A stretch of 64,000 bases of DNA from PWXP01 sp040772845 (GCA_040772845.1 JAXGXG010000001.1:7068001-7132000), one strand, 5' to 3'; positions 42,798 through 52,447 are shown, counted from the stretch's first letter. Program-made: numbers and translations. Notes: generated from the letters alone by a model not told the origin.

Positions 42798-43712
42798 TCA
42801 GACGTCGCAGACGGCAATCGCCTCGGTCAGCGACTTCATCGGGTCGCGCGTGGGAATGAACTCCAGGCCGACGAAGCCGTTGTAGTCAACGTCGAGCAGT
42901 GCCTTCATGCAGGCGGGGAAGTTGATTTCTTGGTCGGGATCGAGTTCGTTGCGGCCGGGGTTGCCGGCCACGTGGATGTGTCCGAGCAGGTCGCGATACT
43001 GATGGATGCGGCGAATCAGGTCGCCGTTCATGATCTGCACGTGGTAAAGGTCGAACAGGAGCTTCATATTCGGCGAATCGACGCCCCGACAAATGTTGGC
43101 GCAGTAGTCGATGTCGTCGCCCTGGAAGCCTGGATGCCCTTTCATCGGGTGCGTGGTGTCGCGCGTGTTGAGTTGTTCCATGCAGAGGGTGATTCCCTTC
43201 TTCTCCGCATAGCCGATGACCTTCTTCAGACCCATGATGCAGTTGGCCATGCCTTCTTCGTCGTCGATTACCGGCGTGGCGGGATCGCGCGGATCGAGAT
43301 ACTTGTATCCGGTGAAGCAGATGACCCGCTTGTAGCCGTATTGGTCTGCGTAATCGATGGCCTTGCGCGTTGCCCCAATGACACGTTCGTGATGGGCAGG
43401 GTTGTTGAATCCGAAGACGAACGGATCGTCGGGCGCCATGTCGATCTGGACAATGGCGTTGGTCATGCCGGCCTTTTTGAGGATGGGGTAGTCGGCGACA
43501 CCGACCAGTTCGATCGAGGTGATTCCCAATTGCTTTGCGAGCTGGCACATCTCGGCCGTATCCCAGTAAGGCGCGAGGCACCATTGGACGAGCGACAGCT
43601 TGATGCGGCCGTTCTTGACGCCCTGCTTTGCGTCGTCCGCCAAAGCGTAAGGAATACCAGCCGCCAGGGCGGCGGCGCTTGCTGCGCCACCGAGTAGATG
43701 ACGACGCGTCAT
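42798..43712 (-). CDS. Tat-exported TIM-barrel isomerase/epimerase-like protein (hydroxypyruvate isomerase family)
   Basis: 304 residues from ATG 43712, chosen because it opens a Tat-type signal (MTRRHLLGGAASAAALAAG). The rest is an AP-endonuclease-2-type TIM barrel: LAKQLGITSIELVGVADYPI, GYKRVICFTGYK, GITLCMEQLNTRD (metal Glu), MKLLFDLYHVQIM (Asp), LLGHIHVAGNPGRNELDP (His and Arg) and YNGFVGLEFIPTRDP (Glu). These are the metal and substrate residues of hydroxypyruvate isomerase and sugar epimerase relatives. Export implies action on sugars in the periplasm or paryphoplasm; the substrate is not predictable. Confidence 0.83.
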   Translation of the reverse strand: MTRRHLLGGAASAAALAAGIPYALADDAKQGVKNGRIKLSLVQWCLAPYWDTAEMCQLAKQLGITSIELVGVADYPILKKAGMTNAIVQIDMAPDDPFVFGFNNPAHHERVIGATRKAIDYADQYGYKRVICFTGYKYLDPRDPATPVIDDEEGMANCIMGLKKVIGYAEKKGITLCMEQLNTRDTTHPMKGHPGFQGDDIDYCANICRGVDSPNMKLLFDLYHVQIMNGDLIRRIHQYRDLLGHIHVAGNPGRNELDPDQEINFPACMKALLDVDYNGFVGLEFIPTRDPMKSLTEAIAVCDV

Positions 43713-44290
43713 TTTGGAAGTCTGTGTATTATGGCCGGCTTTGGTCACGGGAGACACCTCACGAATTGTGGGAAAGGAAACTTCACCTATTCTGCCTATT
43801 GTACTCGAAGGGGTAGGCTGCGGTCCAGGGGCTCGTTGTTCTACACAGGTCCGCACGGTGGCCTTTTTCCAGCCGTGCAAGTCCGCTGCTGCACCCGCTG
43901 CACACCGAAGATGCAGCCAGAAACGGAAGAGCCGTTTTTTCGTTGGTTGCCCCTCGTGCGGGTGGATTTGGTCGGGCTGATTCGGCGGTTGTGGCTGCGT
44001 TGGTAAGGCGACACGGTAATCGGAGCGATTCCGGTTCGGCAAAATGAGTAGCCAACGTGCGAGTTTAACGTGTGTGATGCGCTGGGATGCGAGTTTAACG
44101 TGTGTAATGTGGGTGGAACCGCCACGGGCATCTCCGTTTGCTCCAAAACCCAGGGGGTGCGATTGACGATTTGGCAAGCCTCAGGTAACGTGAAGTATTC
44201 GTTTGTCTTCGATGGCAGTCTGGCGGGACTTGGTCGTCTTGTCCGTCGCTGGCCACGATACTTTGCTCGGCAGGTTGCGTCCCCAAGCCT
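43713..44290. other. Divergent spacer with hairpin and direct repeat, no gene seen
   Basis: Lies between the TIM-barrel gene (minus) and the RND gene (plus). It contains the hairpin AAACGG-AAGAG-CCGTTT followed by three more T (43921-43940), a covarying relative of 26233-26249. It also has a 30-base-spaced direct repeat TGCGAGTTTAACGTGTGT at 44058-44075 and 44088-44105, roughly 200 bases before the RND start, which could be an operator. Confidence 0.5.
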
Positions 44291-46684
44291 ATGTCGCTTT
44301 CGTTTCACGCGAGAATCGCCCGTCCCCTCATGCTTTTGGTGGTGCTGTCCTTGCCCGCCGTAGGGTGGGGCGTGCATCAGGCCTTCGACAAGGCGAACAA
44401 CAACGTGAGCCAATGGCTTCCGGAAGGTTTTCCGCAAACGGAGGACTACAGCCGATTTCGCGCCGTCTTCGGTGTTGATGATTTTGCCGTGGTGAGCTGG
44501 GACGGATGCACGCTGGATGATCCGCGTTTGGAGGAGTTTGCCCGGGCCGTCGTGCCGCCGGAAGGCGAGCCGGTACGGTGGTTCGAACGGGTGATCACGG
44601 GCTCGCGGGCAGTGGCCATTCTGCTGGAAGGGCCGTTTGCAATCCCGCGTGAAGAGGCGATCCAACGATTTCAGGGAACGCTGATCGGCCCGGACGGGAA
44701 GATGTCTTGTGCGGTGGTGACGCTGTCGGCGGAAGGGAATGCCAATCGTACGGCGGCGCTGAAGGCCCTCGAGACGATTGCGATTGACGATTGCGGTATC
44801 GCTCCCGACAAACTGCGTTTGGGTGGAGACGCGGTCATCAACGCGGCCATCGATCTGGAGAGCGAACGCGCCGTGCGCCAGTGGATCGCGCTCTCATGGG
44901 CGGCTGGCTTGTTCATCGCCTGGGCCTGCCTGCGCAGCATCAAGCTGATCGTCATGGTTTTCGGGGTCGCAGTCTACAGTTCGGTCTTCACAACCGCCAT
45001 CGTCTACTATACGGGCGGAACGATGAATCTCGTTCTGGTGGTGATGCCTGTGCTGATTTACATTCTGACGATTTCGGCTTGCGTGCATCTGGCCAACTAT
45101 TACGAAGACGCGGTGCGCGAGGGCGGTTTGCAGGGGGCGCCGCAACGGGGGCTTGCCGCCGGCTGGCTTCCGTGTGCGCTGTCGGCAGGCACGACGGCGC
45201 TTGGCCTGGTCTCGTTATGCGTTAGCCATGTCATTCCGGTGCGGATGTTCGGCATTTACGCGTCCGTCGGCATGATCATCAGTGTTGGCGCGGTGGTTCT
45301 GATGCTTCCGACGCTGTTGGAGATGTGGCCTCCTCGTTTGCACGATCATCTAGGGGCGACGATCTGGTGGCAGCGCCGTTTTCTGCGGCCCGTGGCCCAC
45401 AAGATCATCCGCTACCGTCGCATCATTCTGGCTATCGGTCTGCCGGGAACCATCGCTTTGGGGATTGGCGTGGCCTATATTCACACCTCGGTCGCGCCGG
45501 GGCGCTTTTTCCCGCAGGATGGCCGCTGGGCGAAGGACGCCGCCTGGCTGCAGAAGAATCTCGGGCCGGTGGTTCCTTTTGAAGTGTTGCTCGATTTCCC
45601 CGATCGGGCGACCGCCGGAGACGAGGGGGCTTCGTCTCCGCTCAGCTTCCTCGATCGATTGGAACTGGTCGCGAGGATTGCGAAAGTCGTGAACTCGGTC
45701 GAGCACGTGCAGGGGATTCTCTCGCCTGCCACGTTTGGCCCGTCCGAGCAGGTGCGCCGGGATCCGGAAGAACAGGGGCTCGAACTGGGCTCGACCGGGC
45801 GGGCGATGTTGCGTATTGCAGGCGTGCGCGATCAGGAGTGGCTGCGGCGAAGCGTCTTGAATCGCCGATTGACGCGTTATCGGAAGCATTTTGAGAACAG
45901 CAACTATCTGCAACCTGTCGGAGAGGGGGAACAGTGGCGAATCAGCGCGCGTGTGGCCGGTTTAAGCGATTTGAATCACGACCTGTTGCTCAACGAGGTT
46001 GAACGGCGCGTGGACGCGCAGCTTGCGAAGGAAGGCCTCACGCGCGACGTGGTGCGGCCCGTCTATACGGGGGTCGTGCCGCTGGTGTTCGTGGCGCAGC
46101 GCGAACTGCTGGACGGGCTTTTCAAGAGCTTCTGTCTCGCCTTTGCGCTCATTGCCGTGGTTATGACGGCATTGCTCCGCAGCCCGACGGCGGGACTCAT
46201 GTCAATGATTCCGAACTTGTTTCCCGCAGTGCTCGTCTTCGGTACGATGGGGTGGCTGGGCATGATGGTGGACGTCGGCGCGATGATGACGGCCAGCGTC
46301 GCCCTCGGAATCGCCGTTGACGATACACTTCACTTCCTCACGTGGTTCCGGAGGAGCCGAGCTGCCGGCCGTTCGCAGCACGGGGCGATTGTCGATGCCT
46401 ACGATCGATGCGCGATCGCGATGACACAGACAACGATGGTCGCCGGCGCCGGTCTGGTTGTCTTCGTGCTGAGCGACTTTCAGCCGGTTTCGCAGTTCGG
46501 ATTGCTTATGTCTGTCCTGCTGGCCGCCGCCTTGATTGGAGATCTGGTCTTGTTGCCTGCGTTGCTGGCCACCAAGGCAGGCGAGGGTTTTGTGTCGCGT
46601 TCCGCCCTGTTCGGCAATGGGAAGGTTACGGCCCGCGCTGCCCGCTCTGCTCATGCTAATTCGCCGGCGGTAAATTCACCTTGA
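44291..46684 (+). CDS. RND-superfamily/MMPL exporter
   Basis: 797 residues in two similar halves, as in MMPL/HpnN-type transporters. The first helix (PLMLLVVLSLPAVGWGV) is followed by an exported loop (residues ~35-195), then helices with LFIAWACLRSIKLIVMVFGV and MNLVLVVMPVLIYILTISAC, and a second half with a large loop (residues ~405-610). Helix four of the second half carries ASVALGIAVDDTLHFLTWF, with the paired acidic residues of the proton-relay helix. It probably exports lipids or hydrophobic metabolites with the proton gradient. Its 3' end overlaps the convergent REC-phosphatase gene by 29 bases. The start has no clear ribosome site. Confidence 0.85.
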   Translation: MSLSFHARIARPLMLLVVLSLPAVGWGVHQAFDKANNNVSQWLPEGFPQTEDYSRFRAVFGVDDFAVVSWDGCTLDDPRLEEFARAVVPPEGEPVRWFERVITGSRAVAILLEGPFAIPREEAIQRFQGTLIGPDGKMSCAVVTLSAEGNANRTAALKALETIAIDDCGIAPDKLRLGGDAVINAAIDLESERAVRQWIALSWAAGLFIAWACLRSIKLIVMVFGVAVYSSVFTTAIVYYTGGTMNLVLVVMPVLIYILTISACVHLANYYEDAVREGGLQGAPQRGLAAGWLPCALSAGTTALGLVSLCVSHVIPVRMFGIYASVGMIISVGAVVLMLPTLLEMWPPRLHDHLGATIWWQRRFLRPVAHKIIRYRRIILAIGLPGTIALGIGVAYIHTSVAPGRFFPQDGRWAKDAAWLQKNLGPVVPFEVLLDFPDRATAGDEGASSPLSFLDRLELVARIAKVVNSVEHVQGILSPATFGPSEQVRRDPEEQGLELGSTGRAMLRIAGVRDQEWLRRSVLNRRLTRYRKHFENSNYLQPVGEGEQWRISARVAGLSDLNHDLLLNEVERRVDAQLAKEGLTRDVVRPVYTGVVPLVFVAQRELLDGLFKSFCLAFALIAVVMTALLRSPTAGLMSMIPNLFPAVLVFGTMGWLGMMVDVGAMMTASVALGIAVDDTLHFLTWFRRSRAAGRSQHGAIVDAYDRCAIAMTQTTMVAGAGLVVFVLSDFQPVSQFGLLMSVLLAAALIGDLVLLPALLATKAGEGFVSRSALFGNGKVTARAARSAHANSPAVNSP

Positions 46685-47810
46685 CGACGACGATCGTCAT
46701 GTCGTCGCGCTGGGGCATGCCGCGAGAAAAGGCCTGCAGTTCGGAATGCAGTGCCGCCACGATATCTGCCGACGACCGGTTGCGTTCGGATCGGATGGTT
46801 TCGAGCGCTCGGGGGTAGCCGAAGCGGACTCTGCCGGGCGATTCCGCGTCGACGACGCCATCCGTGAAGAAGACGATGAGTTCACCTGGCTGAAGCGTGT
46901 GCGGCGTTCCGCAGGAGACGGCCGTATCGGCGCGCACGCCAAGGGGCAGGGCGGTGCTGTCGAGCACCGAAACCTCGTCGTTGTTGTGAAACAGATACCC
47001 GCGTTGGCCGGCGCTGGCGTACGTCAGATTCAGGGTGCGCGGGTCGATGCGGAGCATGGCCAGCGTGACGAAGTGCAGGTTTTCCGTATCGACGGCAAGA
47101 ACTCGGTTGGCGCGGGTGAGAATGTCACCGACGTCGTTGTACGATTGAGCCAACGTGCGGAGGCATGCGCGGGTTTCCGACATGAGCAGGGCAGGGCCCA
47201 TGCCGTGGCTGCTCACATCGCCAACGACAACGGCCAGGGTCCCGTCACACATGGGAATGTAATCGAAATAGTCGCCCGCCGTTGCGTGGGCCGGGAAGAC
47301 GGCGCCTGAAATATCGAAACCTGGCAGGTGGGGCGGGGCCGCGGGGTAGAGCCGCTGCTGGATCTCGCCGGCGGCCCGAAACTCTTCCGAAGTATTTCGC
47401 ATGGCGCGCTCCGCCTGCTGCCGCCGGTTACGCTCGATGGCATACCGGATCGATCGGACGAGCAGCCGGTCGTCGACCTGGCCCTTTACAAGATAGTCCT
47501 GGGCGCCGGCCTGTACCGCTTTCATGGCGGCGGATTCGTCGCTGTAGCCGGTAAGGACGACAATGGGAACGTCTTCCACCGCGGCGCACATGGCGAAAAA
47601 GGTCTCCAGGCCGCGGCTGTCGGGCAGGGTGAGATCGAGCAGAACGGCGTCGAATCGCCTTTGTGCACACATTTCCAGCGCCGTGGAGAGCAATTCCACG
47701 TGGATCAGGTCGAATGGGCCGTCCCATTGGTCCGAGAGAAGATTGCGCATGATCCAGACATCGTCCGGATCGTCCTCGACAAGCAGAATGCGTACGCTTG
47801 CGGATTCCAT
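46656..47810 (-). CDS. Response regulator with SpoIIE/RsbU-type PP2C phosphatase output
   Basis: 384 residues. The receiver domain (1-125) has acidic pocket residues Glu12, Asp13, the phosphoacceptor Asp59 in VLLDLTLPDSRG, and Lys in YLVKGQ. A helical linker (RRQQAERAMRNTSEEFRAA) leads to a PP2C phosphatase domain (~150-384) with EIQQRLYP, ATAGDYFDYI, VGDVSSHGMGPALLM, ELIVFFTDGVVDAES and a final RDDMTIVVVKV, including the metal Asp residues. This is the RsbU-like output used to dephosphorylate anti-anti-sigma factors. It is last in a three-gene run with the kinase and single-domain regulator (1-base gap). Confidence 0.93.
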   Translation of the reverse strand: MESASVRILLVEDDPDDVWIMRNLLSDQWDGPFDLIHVELLSTALEMCAQRRFDAVLLDLTLPDSRGLETFFAMCAAVEDVPIVVLTGYSDESAAMKAVQAGAQDYLVKGQVDDRLLVRSIRYAIERNRRQQAERAMRNTSEEFRAAGEIQQRLYPAAPPHLPGFDISGAVFPAHATAGDYFDYIPMCDGTLAVVVGDVSSHGMGPALLMSETRACLRTLAQSYNDVGDILTRANRVLAVDTENLHFVTLAMLRIDPRTLNLTYASAGQRGYLFHNNDEVSVLDSTALPLGVRADTAVSCGTPHTLQPGELIVFFTDGVVDAESPGRVRFGYPRALETIRSERNRSSADIVAALHSELQAFSRGMPQRDDMTIVVVKVNLPPAN

Positions 47811-47811
47811 A

Positions 47812-48264
47812 TCATTCGCGGGGAGGTGGTTCGACCAGTTCGAGCCAATAGGCGGTAATCAGCCGGATGGCGTCGACAAGCGTGCGATACGTTGTCGGTT
47901 TTGTGACATACGAGCTGACCCCCATCTCGTACGCCCGGCTAATATCCTCCGCTGCGGTTGACGTCGTAAGCACAACGACCGGAATGCGCCGCCACGCCGG
48001 CTCGGCCTTGAGCTGTTTGAGCGATTCGCAGCCGTTTTTTCGGGGCATTTGCAGGTCGAGCAGGATCAGATCGGGCAAGCGCCCGTTGGCGCGCGCCGCG
48101 AATCGCCCGCGACGTTCCAGGTATTCGAAAAGCTCTTCGCCGTTTTCTGCAAACTCCAGGGTGTGCGGAACGCCGATTTCCGCCAGCGCATCCTGAACGA
48201 GCATGCAATCGTCCGGGTCGTCGTCGACCATGAGGATGGTTCGTCGTTCAGTCTTCTTTGGCAT
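47812..48264 (-). CDS. Single-domain response regulator (Rcp1-like)
   Basis: 150 residues, only a receiver domain: ILMVDDDPDDCMLVQDAL (acidic pocket Asp14-Asp16), phosphoacceptor Asp70 in LILLDLQMPRKNG, Thr/Ser in VVVLTTSTAAED and Lys in YVTKPTT. The insertion before strand 3 is that of Rcp1/phytochrome-partner regulators. It lies 4 bases downstream of the phytochrome-like kinase gene and 1 base before the REC-phosphatase gene, so it probably shuttles phosphate from that kinase. Confidence 0.94.
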   Translation of the reverse strand: MPKKTERRTILMVDDDPDDCMLVQDALAEIGVPHTLEFAENGEELFEYLERRGRFAARANGRLPDLILLDLQMPRKNGCESLKQLKAEPAWRRIPVVVLTTSTAAEDISRAYEMGVSSYVTKPTTYRTLVDAIRLITAYWLELVEPPPRE

Positions 48265-48268
48265 GATG

Positions 48269-50200
48269 TCAGCCGTGGGGCTGTGCGTGGATGACGGGGA
48301 GAATCACCTCAAAAACGGTTCTCTTTCCCGGCGTACTGGTCACGTGAATCGTCCCGCCGTGACGTTCGACGATTTTGCGGCAGATAGCCAGGCCTACGCC
48401 CGTGCCTTCGTAGACGTCCCGCGGATGCAATCGCTGGAATACGTCGAAGATGCGTTCGGCATACTTCTCTTCGAGCCCGATTCCGTTATCTTCGACGCAG
48501 AGGAGGCATTTCTCCTCGGTGGAGACGTTGGATCGCCCGGTGCGCTCTTCTCGCTTTTGCAGGAAATGTCCGTGCACCTTGACCGTGGGCGGTTCATCGA
48601 TCCGGTGGAACTTCAGGGCATTGCCGATGAGATTCTGGAAGAGCTGCTGCATTTGCAGCGGGTCGGCCATGATCGTCGGCAAGTTGCCCAACTCGACGCG
48701 TCCTTCCACTCGTTCGATTTGGACCTCCAGGTCGGTCACGACGTCGCGAGCAATCGCTGCGAGATCGACCGGTTCGAATTGCTGGGCCCGTGTGGTTACG
48801 CGAGACAGGGTAAGCAGTCCTTCGATGAGTCGCTGCATACGTGCGGCGGCATCTTGCATTCGACCGACACACTGCCGGCCGGTTTCATCCAGGTCGCTGC
48901 CGCATTTCATTTCCAGGCGGTCGCCGAACGTGCGGATTTTGCGTAGCGGTTCCTGCAAATCGTGCGAGGCGATGTAGGCGAACTGCTCGAGTTCCCGGTT
49001 GGATCGCTCCAACTCGGCAGCATAGCGAAGCTGTTGCTGTTCCGCCTTCTTCCGCTCGCTGATGTCGCGGACAAAAAAGGTCATGACCGGGGCGCCCCGT
49101 TCTTCGCTCATGGTCATGGCCATTTCGGCCGGGAAGGTCTCGCCGTCTTTGCGCACCGCCATCACTTCGGAACGGCGTCCGAGCATGGAGCCCTCGCCCA
49201 TGTCCAGGTACCGATCGATCTGATTCTGGTGTCCTTCGCTCTTCGACGGCGGGAAGAGGACGTCGGACGGCTTGGTCCCCAGGACGTCGCGCCGCTGATG
49301 GCCGAACGTCTGTTCGGCCGCGCGGTTGAACTCGGTGATGATTCCCTCGTGATTGATGGTAATGATGGGATCGAGCGAGGATTCGAGAATGGCGTTTTTG
49401 CGGGCGCGGGTTTCGGCCAGTTCGTCCTCGATGGGGGCACTCGCATCGTGATAGTGGATGATTGCCAGATTCGCCGGCCGTGCCACTTGCGGGCGTCTGA
49501 TGAGTTGCACCGTCGTGTGCACGTCAGTGGTGGCGCCCGTTTTCACATTGCGAAGTTGCGTGTAGCCTTCCCAGACGCCGTTCTCTCTTGCAATCGGCGC
49601 CGCGACGTCGCGCAGCTCGCGCCATCCGGGGTCCGTGTAGAAAAGGTGCAAGGAGGTCGGATCCAAGGGATCATCGTCGGCAAGACCGACCATGCGGCGA
49701 CCGGCCCGATTCAGATAGTAGGGGCGCCCCTGCATGTTGGCGAAACAGACGAAGGCCGTGGTCCCTTCGACAAAGGCGGCCGAGTCTTCCGGGGGCGGCT
49801 GGTCCGCCGCCGGCTGCACGGGCGCGATGGCGAAATAGGCTCGGCGGAGCCAATCGACGGCCCCGGCCAGCATCTCCAGGGCAGCCAGCATCGATCGCTT
49901 CTGGTGTATGGAACGGACGATTGCCAGACGGACGGCCCATTCGAGCCAGTTCAAGGCGGTGAGCACTTCTGTTCGAGGCGCGGCGCCGGGCGGCAATTCC
50001 CCTCGCAGGGCTTTCGCCCACTGAACGGCCGGCGCATCGCTATTCTGGACACAGCATGCCTTCAATGCGCTGAACATCGCATCTGCCTGCCCCAACTCCG
50101 TCTTCGACAGGATGGGGCAGACCGTCTGGTCCAGTTTCTCGCGCAAGGTCTCGCAAATGTGCGCCTGCTGCATTCCCAGAAGGATTAGAAGATCGCTCAT
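48269..50200 (-). CDS. PAS-domain sensor histidine kinase
   Basis: 643 residues from ATG 50200 (ACGAGG about 8 bases upstream; TTG two codons earlier is an alternative). The N-terminal ~135 residues are helical without a known family. Two PAS-type domains follow (TAFVCFANMQGRPYYLNRAG and LDPIITINHEGIITEFNRAA). HisKA has the H-box AYIASHDLQEPLRKIRTFG, as in phytochrome-type kinases. The HATPase has the N-box NLIGNALKFH, G1 VEDNGIGLEEKY and G2 GTGVGLAICRKIVERHGG. No membrane segment is present, so the kinase is cytoplasmic. It heads the kinase-regulator-phosphatase operon. Confidence 0.94.
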   Translation of the reverse strand: MSDLLILLGMQQAHICETLREKLDQTVCPILSKTELGQADAMFSALKACCVQNSDAPAVQWAKALRGELPPGAAPRTEVLTALNWLEWAVRLAIVRSIHQKRSMLAALEMLAGAVDWLRRAYFAIAPVQPAADQPPPEDSAAFVEGTTAFVCFANMQGRPYYLNRAGRRMVGLADDDPLDPTSLHLFYTDPGWRELRDVAAPIARENGVWEGYTQLRNVKTGATTDVHTTVQLIRRPQVARPANLAIIHYHDASAPIEDELAETRARKNAILESSLDPIITINHEGIITEFNRAAEQTFGHQRRDVLGTKPSDVLFPPSKSEGHQNQIDRYLDMGEGSMLGRRSEVMAVRKDGETFPAEMAMTMSEERGAPVMTFFVRDISERKKAEQQQLRYAAELERSNRELEQFAYIASHDLQEPLRKIRTFGDRLEMKCGSDLDETGRQCVGRMQDAAARMQRLIEGLLTLSRVTTRAQQFEPVDLAAIARDVVTDLEVQIERVEGRVELGNLPTIMADPLQMQQLFQNLIGNALKFHRIDEPPTVKVHGHFLQKREERTGRSNVSTEEKCLLCVEDNGIGLEEKYAERIFDVFQRLHPRDVYEGTGVGLAICRKIVERHGGTIHVTSTPGKRTVFEVILPVIHAQPHG

Positions 50201-50253
50201 GGACAAGCCTCGTGTTTCCCTTCCAGGCCATTATGGCAGGATTTCCGGAAACG

Positions 50254-51378
50254 TCAATCCGCCGTCGTGGTCTTGCCCACGCCGCCGGCGGACACTTGCG
50301 GAACCGGCCATTCTTGCGTGACGACTTTCCAGCCTTGGCGATAACGCGCCGTAAGCAGTTCGCCGTTGCGCAACCCGTCCACCTGCCAAAGCAAAGCTTG
50401 TTCATGGCCGACTTCCTCTTCCGGAATCTCGCCGAAAAACTCCGTCGTTCGATCGACGCCCTCGCGGCGAAGTACGAAGTGGCCGGCCTTGGCTGGGCGA
50501 TAGGTGAGCACAACGTGTTCCGGAACGAGCGGGTCGAACCGAACCGTCATTTCTGAGGCGAGTTCTGCGTAGCCGAGCACGTTGTAAACGCAGTGTACGC
50601 CTCCGCAGACGAGGCTGAAAGCTACCAATGCCGTGGCCGCTGTCGCCATGGCGGCCCGGCGCCGTCGTCCGAGCCGCAGCCGATTGAGCAGGTCCTCCGC
50701 CTGGACGTTCAGTGTGATTCGCTCTTCGCTGTCGAAAGGCGGCGCGTGCGGTTCGGCCTCCGGCGGATTTCCAGAGGCGAACGGCGACGCTTCGGGGGCG
50801 GCAGTGGATGCCCAGGAAAGCGGGGTGGGCAGCGGAGGTGACGGAAGGCGCATTTCACTCGCACGATCGCCGGGTACTGCAAAGGAAGCGCCGGGTTCCA
50901 TGGTGTGGCCGCCCGGGGGTGGAGGTGACGGAAGCGGCGATTCCGCGGCGAACGAAGCCGGCGCAGGAGGTGAGGGGAGACGAGTTTCACTAGCATAGCT
51001 ACCCGGTGGCGGAGGTGACGCAAGTGGGATTTCGCCGGCGTGTACACCCGGTTGAGCAGGATAAGGAGGGGAAGACTCAGTTCCGTGGCTGACCGGCGGC
51101 GGAGGCGAGCGCAGCGGCGTCTCGCCGGCCCAAGAACCTGGTGGCGGAGGTGACGCAAGCGGTGTTTCGCCGGTCCGAGAATTCGGAAGAGGAGGCGAGG
51201 GAAGACGCATCTCGCCAACCGGTGTTCCCGGTGCAGGCGGTGCTCCCGGGGCAGGCGGTGGTGCGGGGAGCGGGGTGGAACACTCAGGCCGCGACCTGAC
51301 GACACGGCGGCAATCTGCATAGGGGCAGACCGTTGTCTGTTCGTGGATCTCGCGGCCGCACCAGGGGCAGTATTGCAC
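50254..51378 (-). CDS. Zinc-ribbon, proline-rich repeat, single-TM protein
   Basis: 374 residues from GTG 51378; GGAGG about 8 bases upstream decides the start, one base after the VWA stop. A zinc ribbon (YCPWCGREIHEQTTVCPYADC) is followed by about 150 residues of a repeat near 17-19 residues long with GETPLASPPPPGSW-type and EMRLPSPPLP-type units. Then come a basic stretch and one membrane helix (MATAATALVAFSLVCGGVHC) and a C-terminal ~90-residue extracytoplasmic domain (MTVRFDPLVPEHVVLTYRP). No family is recognised. It is coupled to the VWA gene, so they likely work together. Confidence 0.72.
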   Translation of the reverse strand: MQYCPWCGREIHEQTTVCPYADCRRVVRSRPECSTPLPAPPPAPGAPPAPGTPVGEMRLPSPPLPNSRTGETPLASPPPPGSWAGETPLRSPPPPVSHGTESSPPYPAQPGVHAGEIPLASPPPPGSYASETRLPSPPAPASFAAESPLPSPPPPGGHTMEPGASFAVPGDRASEMRLPSPPLPTPLSWASTAAPEASPFASGNPPEAEPHAPPFDSEERITLNVQAEDLLNRLRLGRRRRAAMATAATALVAFSLVCGGVHCVYNVLGYAELASEMTVRFDPLVPEHVVLTYRPAKAGHFVLRREGVDRTTEFFGEIPEEEVGHEQALLWQVDGLRNGELLTARYRQGWKVVTQEWPVPQVSAGGVGKTTTAD

Positions 51379-51379
51379 G

Positions 51380-52447
51380 TCAGTCCTCCAGAAGATGCCC
51401 TTCGGCCATTACGTCGCGGAATCGTTCCAGTGGGTAGAAATGTCCTGCGGCGCCAACGAGTGGGGCGTACTCGGCTTGCCACTGCGGGCTCGAAAAGACA
51501 TCGAGCCGGATGTGTTTCTGGGCCAGCCGTTCGGCAATGGAGGCGGCGGTTGCGCCTTTGTCCGTTGTCGGGTGATAGCCGTTGTCGGTTATCAGGACAA
51601 AGCGACGCGCGGAACCCTCCCGCAGCGGCGTGGATAATGCCTCTTCCAAGGCGCTGAGGGAGCCGCCAAGCGACGGGCCGTCCGCAAACCGTGGCACCTG
51701 GTCAACGGCGACAATGAAGTCGAGCGGGTCGTTGGTGGGCGGCTCGCAATGCAGCCAAGGCTTCGCATCCTCGCTGCCGAAGGCGACGATCGAGTAACGC
51801 GGTTGCCAGCCTTCCCGTATCATTCTCTCTGAGAATTCGGAACACGGAGTCTTGATCTGCTGGATGCTTGTGCCCATTGACTGGGAGGTATCGATAAGGA
51901 CAACGACATCGAGCAGCCGTGACGTCGGAAAACGCCAAACCTGGCGGCGTCGCAAGAACCAGCAGCGATACCAGATTGTGGCGACAAGGTCTTCGCCAGG
52001 CGTGTAGGTCCACGACCACGATCGGGACGTTTCGCCTGTTGTGTGGAAGTAATCCGCCATTTCCGAGACTCGCGCGCCGCAGCGGCGCTGGTAGGAGACC
52101 TGTCCTGCCCTCGCGACACGAAACGAGAAATCGATACGGCCAGGGTTTGCAGGGTTCTGTATTGCAGAGACGTCGTCGAGCGCGGCGTAGCCGCCGACGG
52201 TTGATCGATAGAGGGTCCACAACACGATCAGGGCCGCAAGGATGCTCGTTGCCAGAATGGCCATCAGGACCCGATTCTGGCGTCCCAGTTTGTGGTCTTG
52301 CTCCTGGAGCTGTTCGAGCCACGCACGGAGCTCGGGACTGTTCTGCATATCGCTCGATGGCGGCCCGGGCAGCGGAACTGGCGCCGCAGGTCGAGGGCCG
52401 GTCGATACGGATGGGCCGAGACGGTCGGGACGACCAGGATGATTCAT
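51380..52447 (-). CDS. Membrane-anchored von Willebrand factor A (VWA) domain protein
   Basis: 355 residues from ATG 52447 (MNHPGRPDRLGPSVSTGPRP); a longer frame to 52714 lacks support. A Pro-rich cytoplasmic region and a coiled-coil-like stretch precede one membrane helix (VLMAILATSILAALIVLWTL). The VWA domain has a MIDAS of DTSQS in VVVLIDTSQSMGTS, with ADGPSLGGSLSALEEA and FVLITDNGYHP completing the fold. It is a metal-dependent adhesion or assembly platform; the partner is probably the coupled downstream gene. Confidence 0.82.
   Translation of the reverse strand: MNHPGRPDRLGPSVSTGPRPAAPVPLPGPPSSDMQNSPELRAWLEQLQEQDHKLGRQNRVLMAILATSILAALIVLWTLYRSTVGGYAALDDVSAIQNPANPGRIDFSFRVARAGQVSYQRRCGARVSEMADYFHTTGETSRSWSWTYTPGEDLVATIWYRCWFLRRRQVWRFPTSRLLDVVVLIDTSQSMGTSIQQIKTPCSEFSERMIREGWQPRYSIVAFGSEDAKPWLHCEPPTNDPLDFIVAVDQVPRFADGPSLGGSLSALEEALSTPLREGSARRFVLITDNGYHPTTDKGATAASIAERLAQKHIRLDVFSSPQWQAEYAPLVGAAGHFYPLERFRDVMAEGHLLED

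Noticed and set aside
43921..43945. Hairpin plus T-run as a Rho-independent terminator
   Set aside because: On the plus strand no gene ends nearby, and it is part of a dispersed hairpin family, so termination is not the best explanation.
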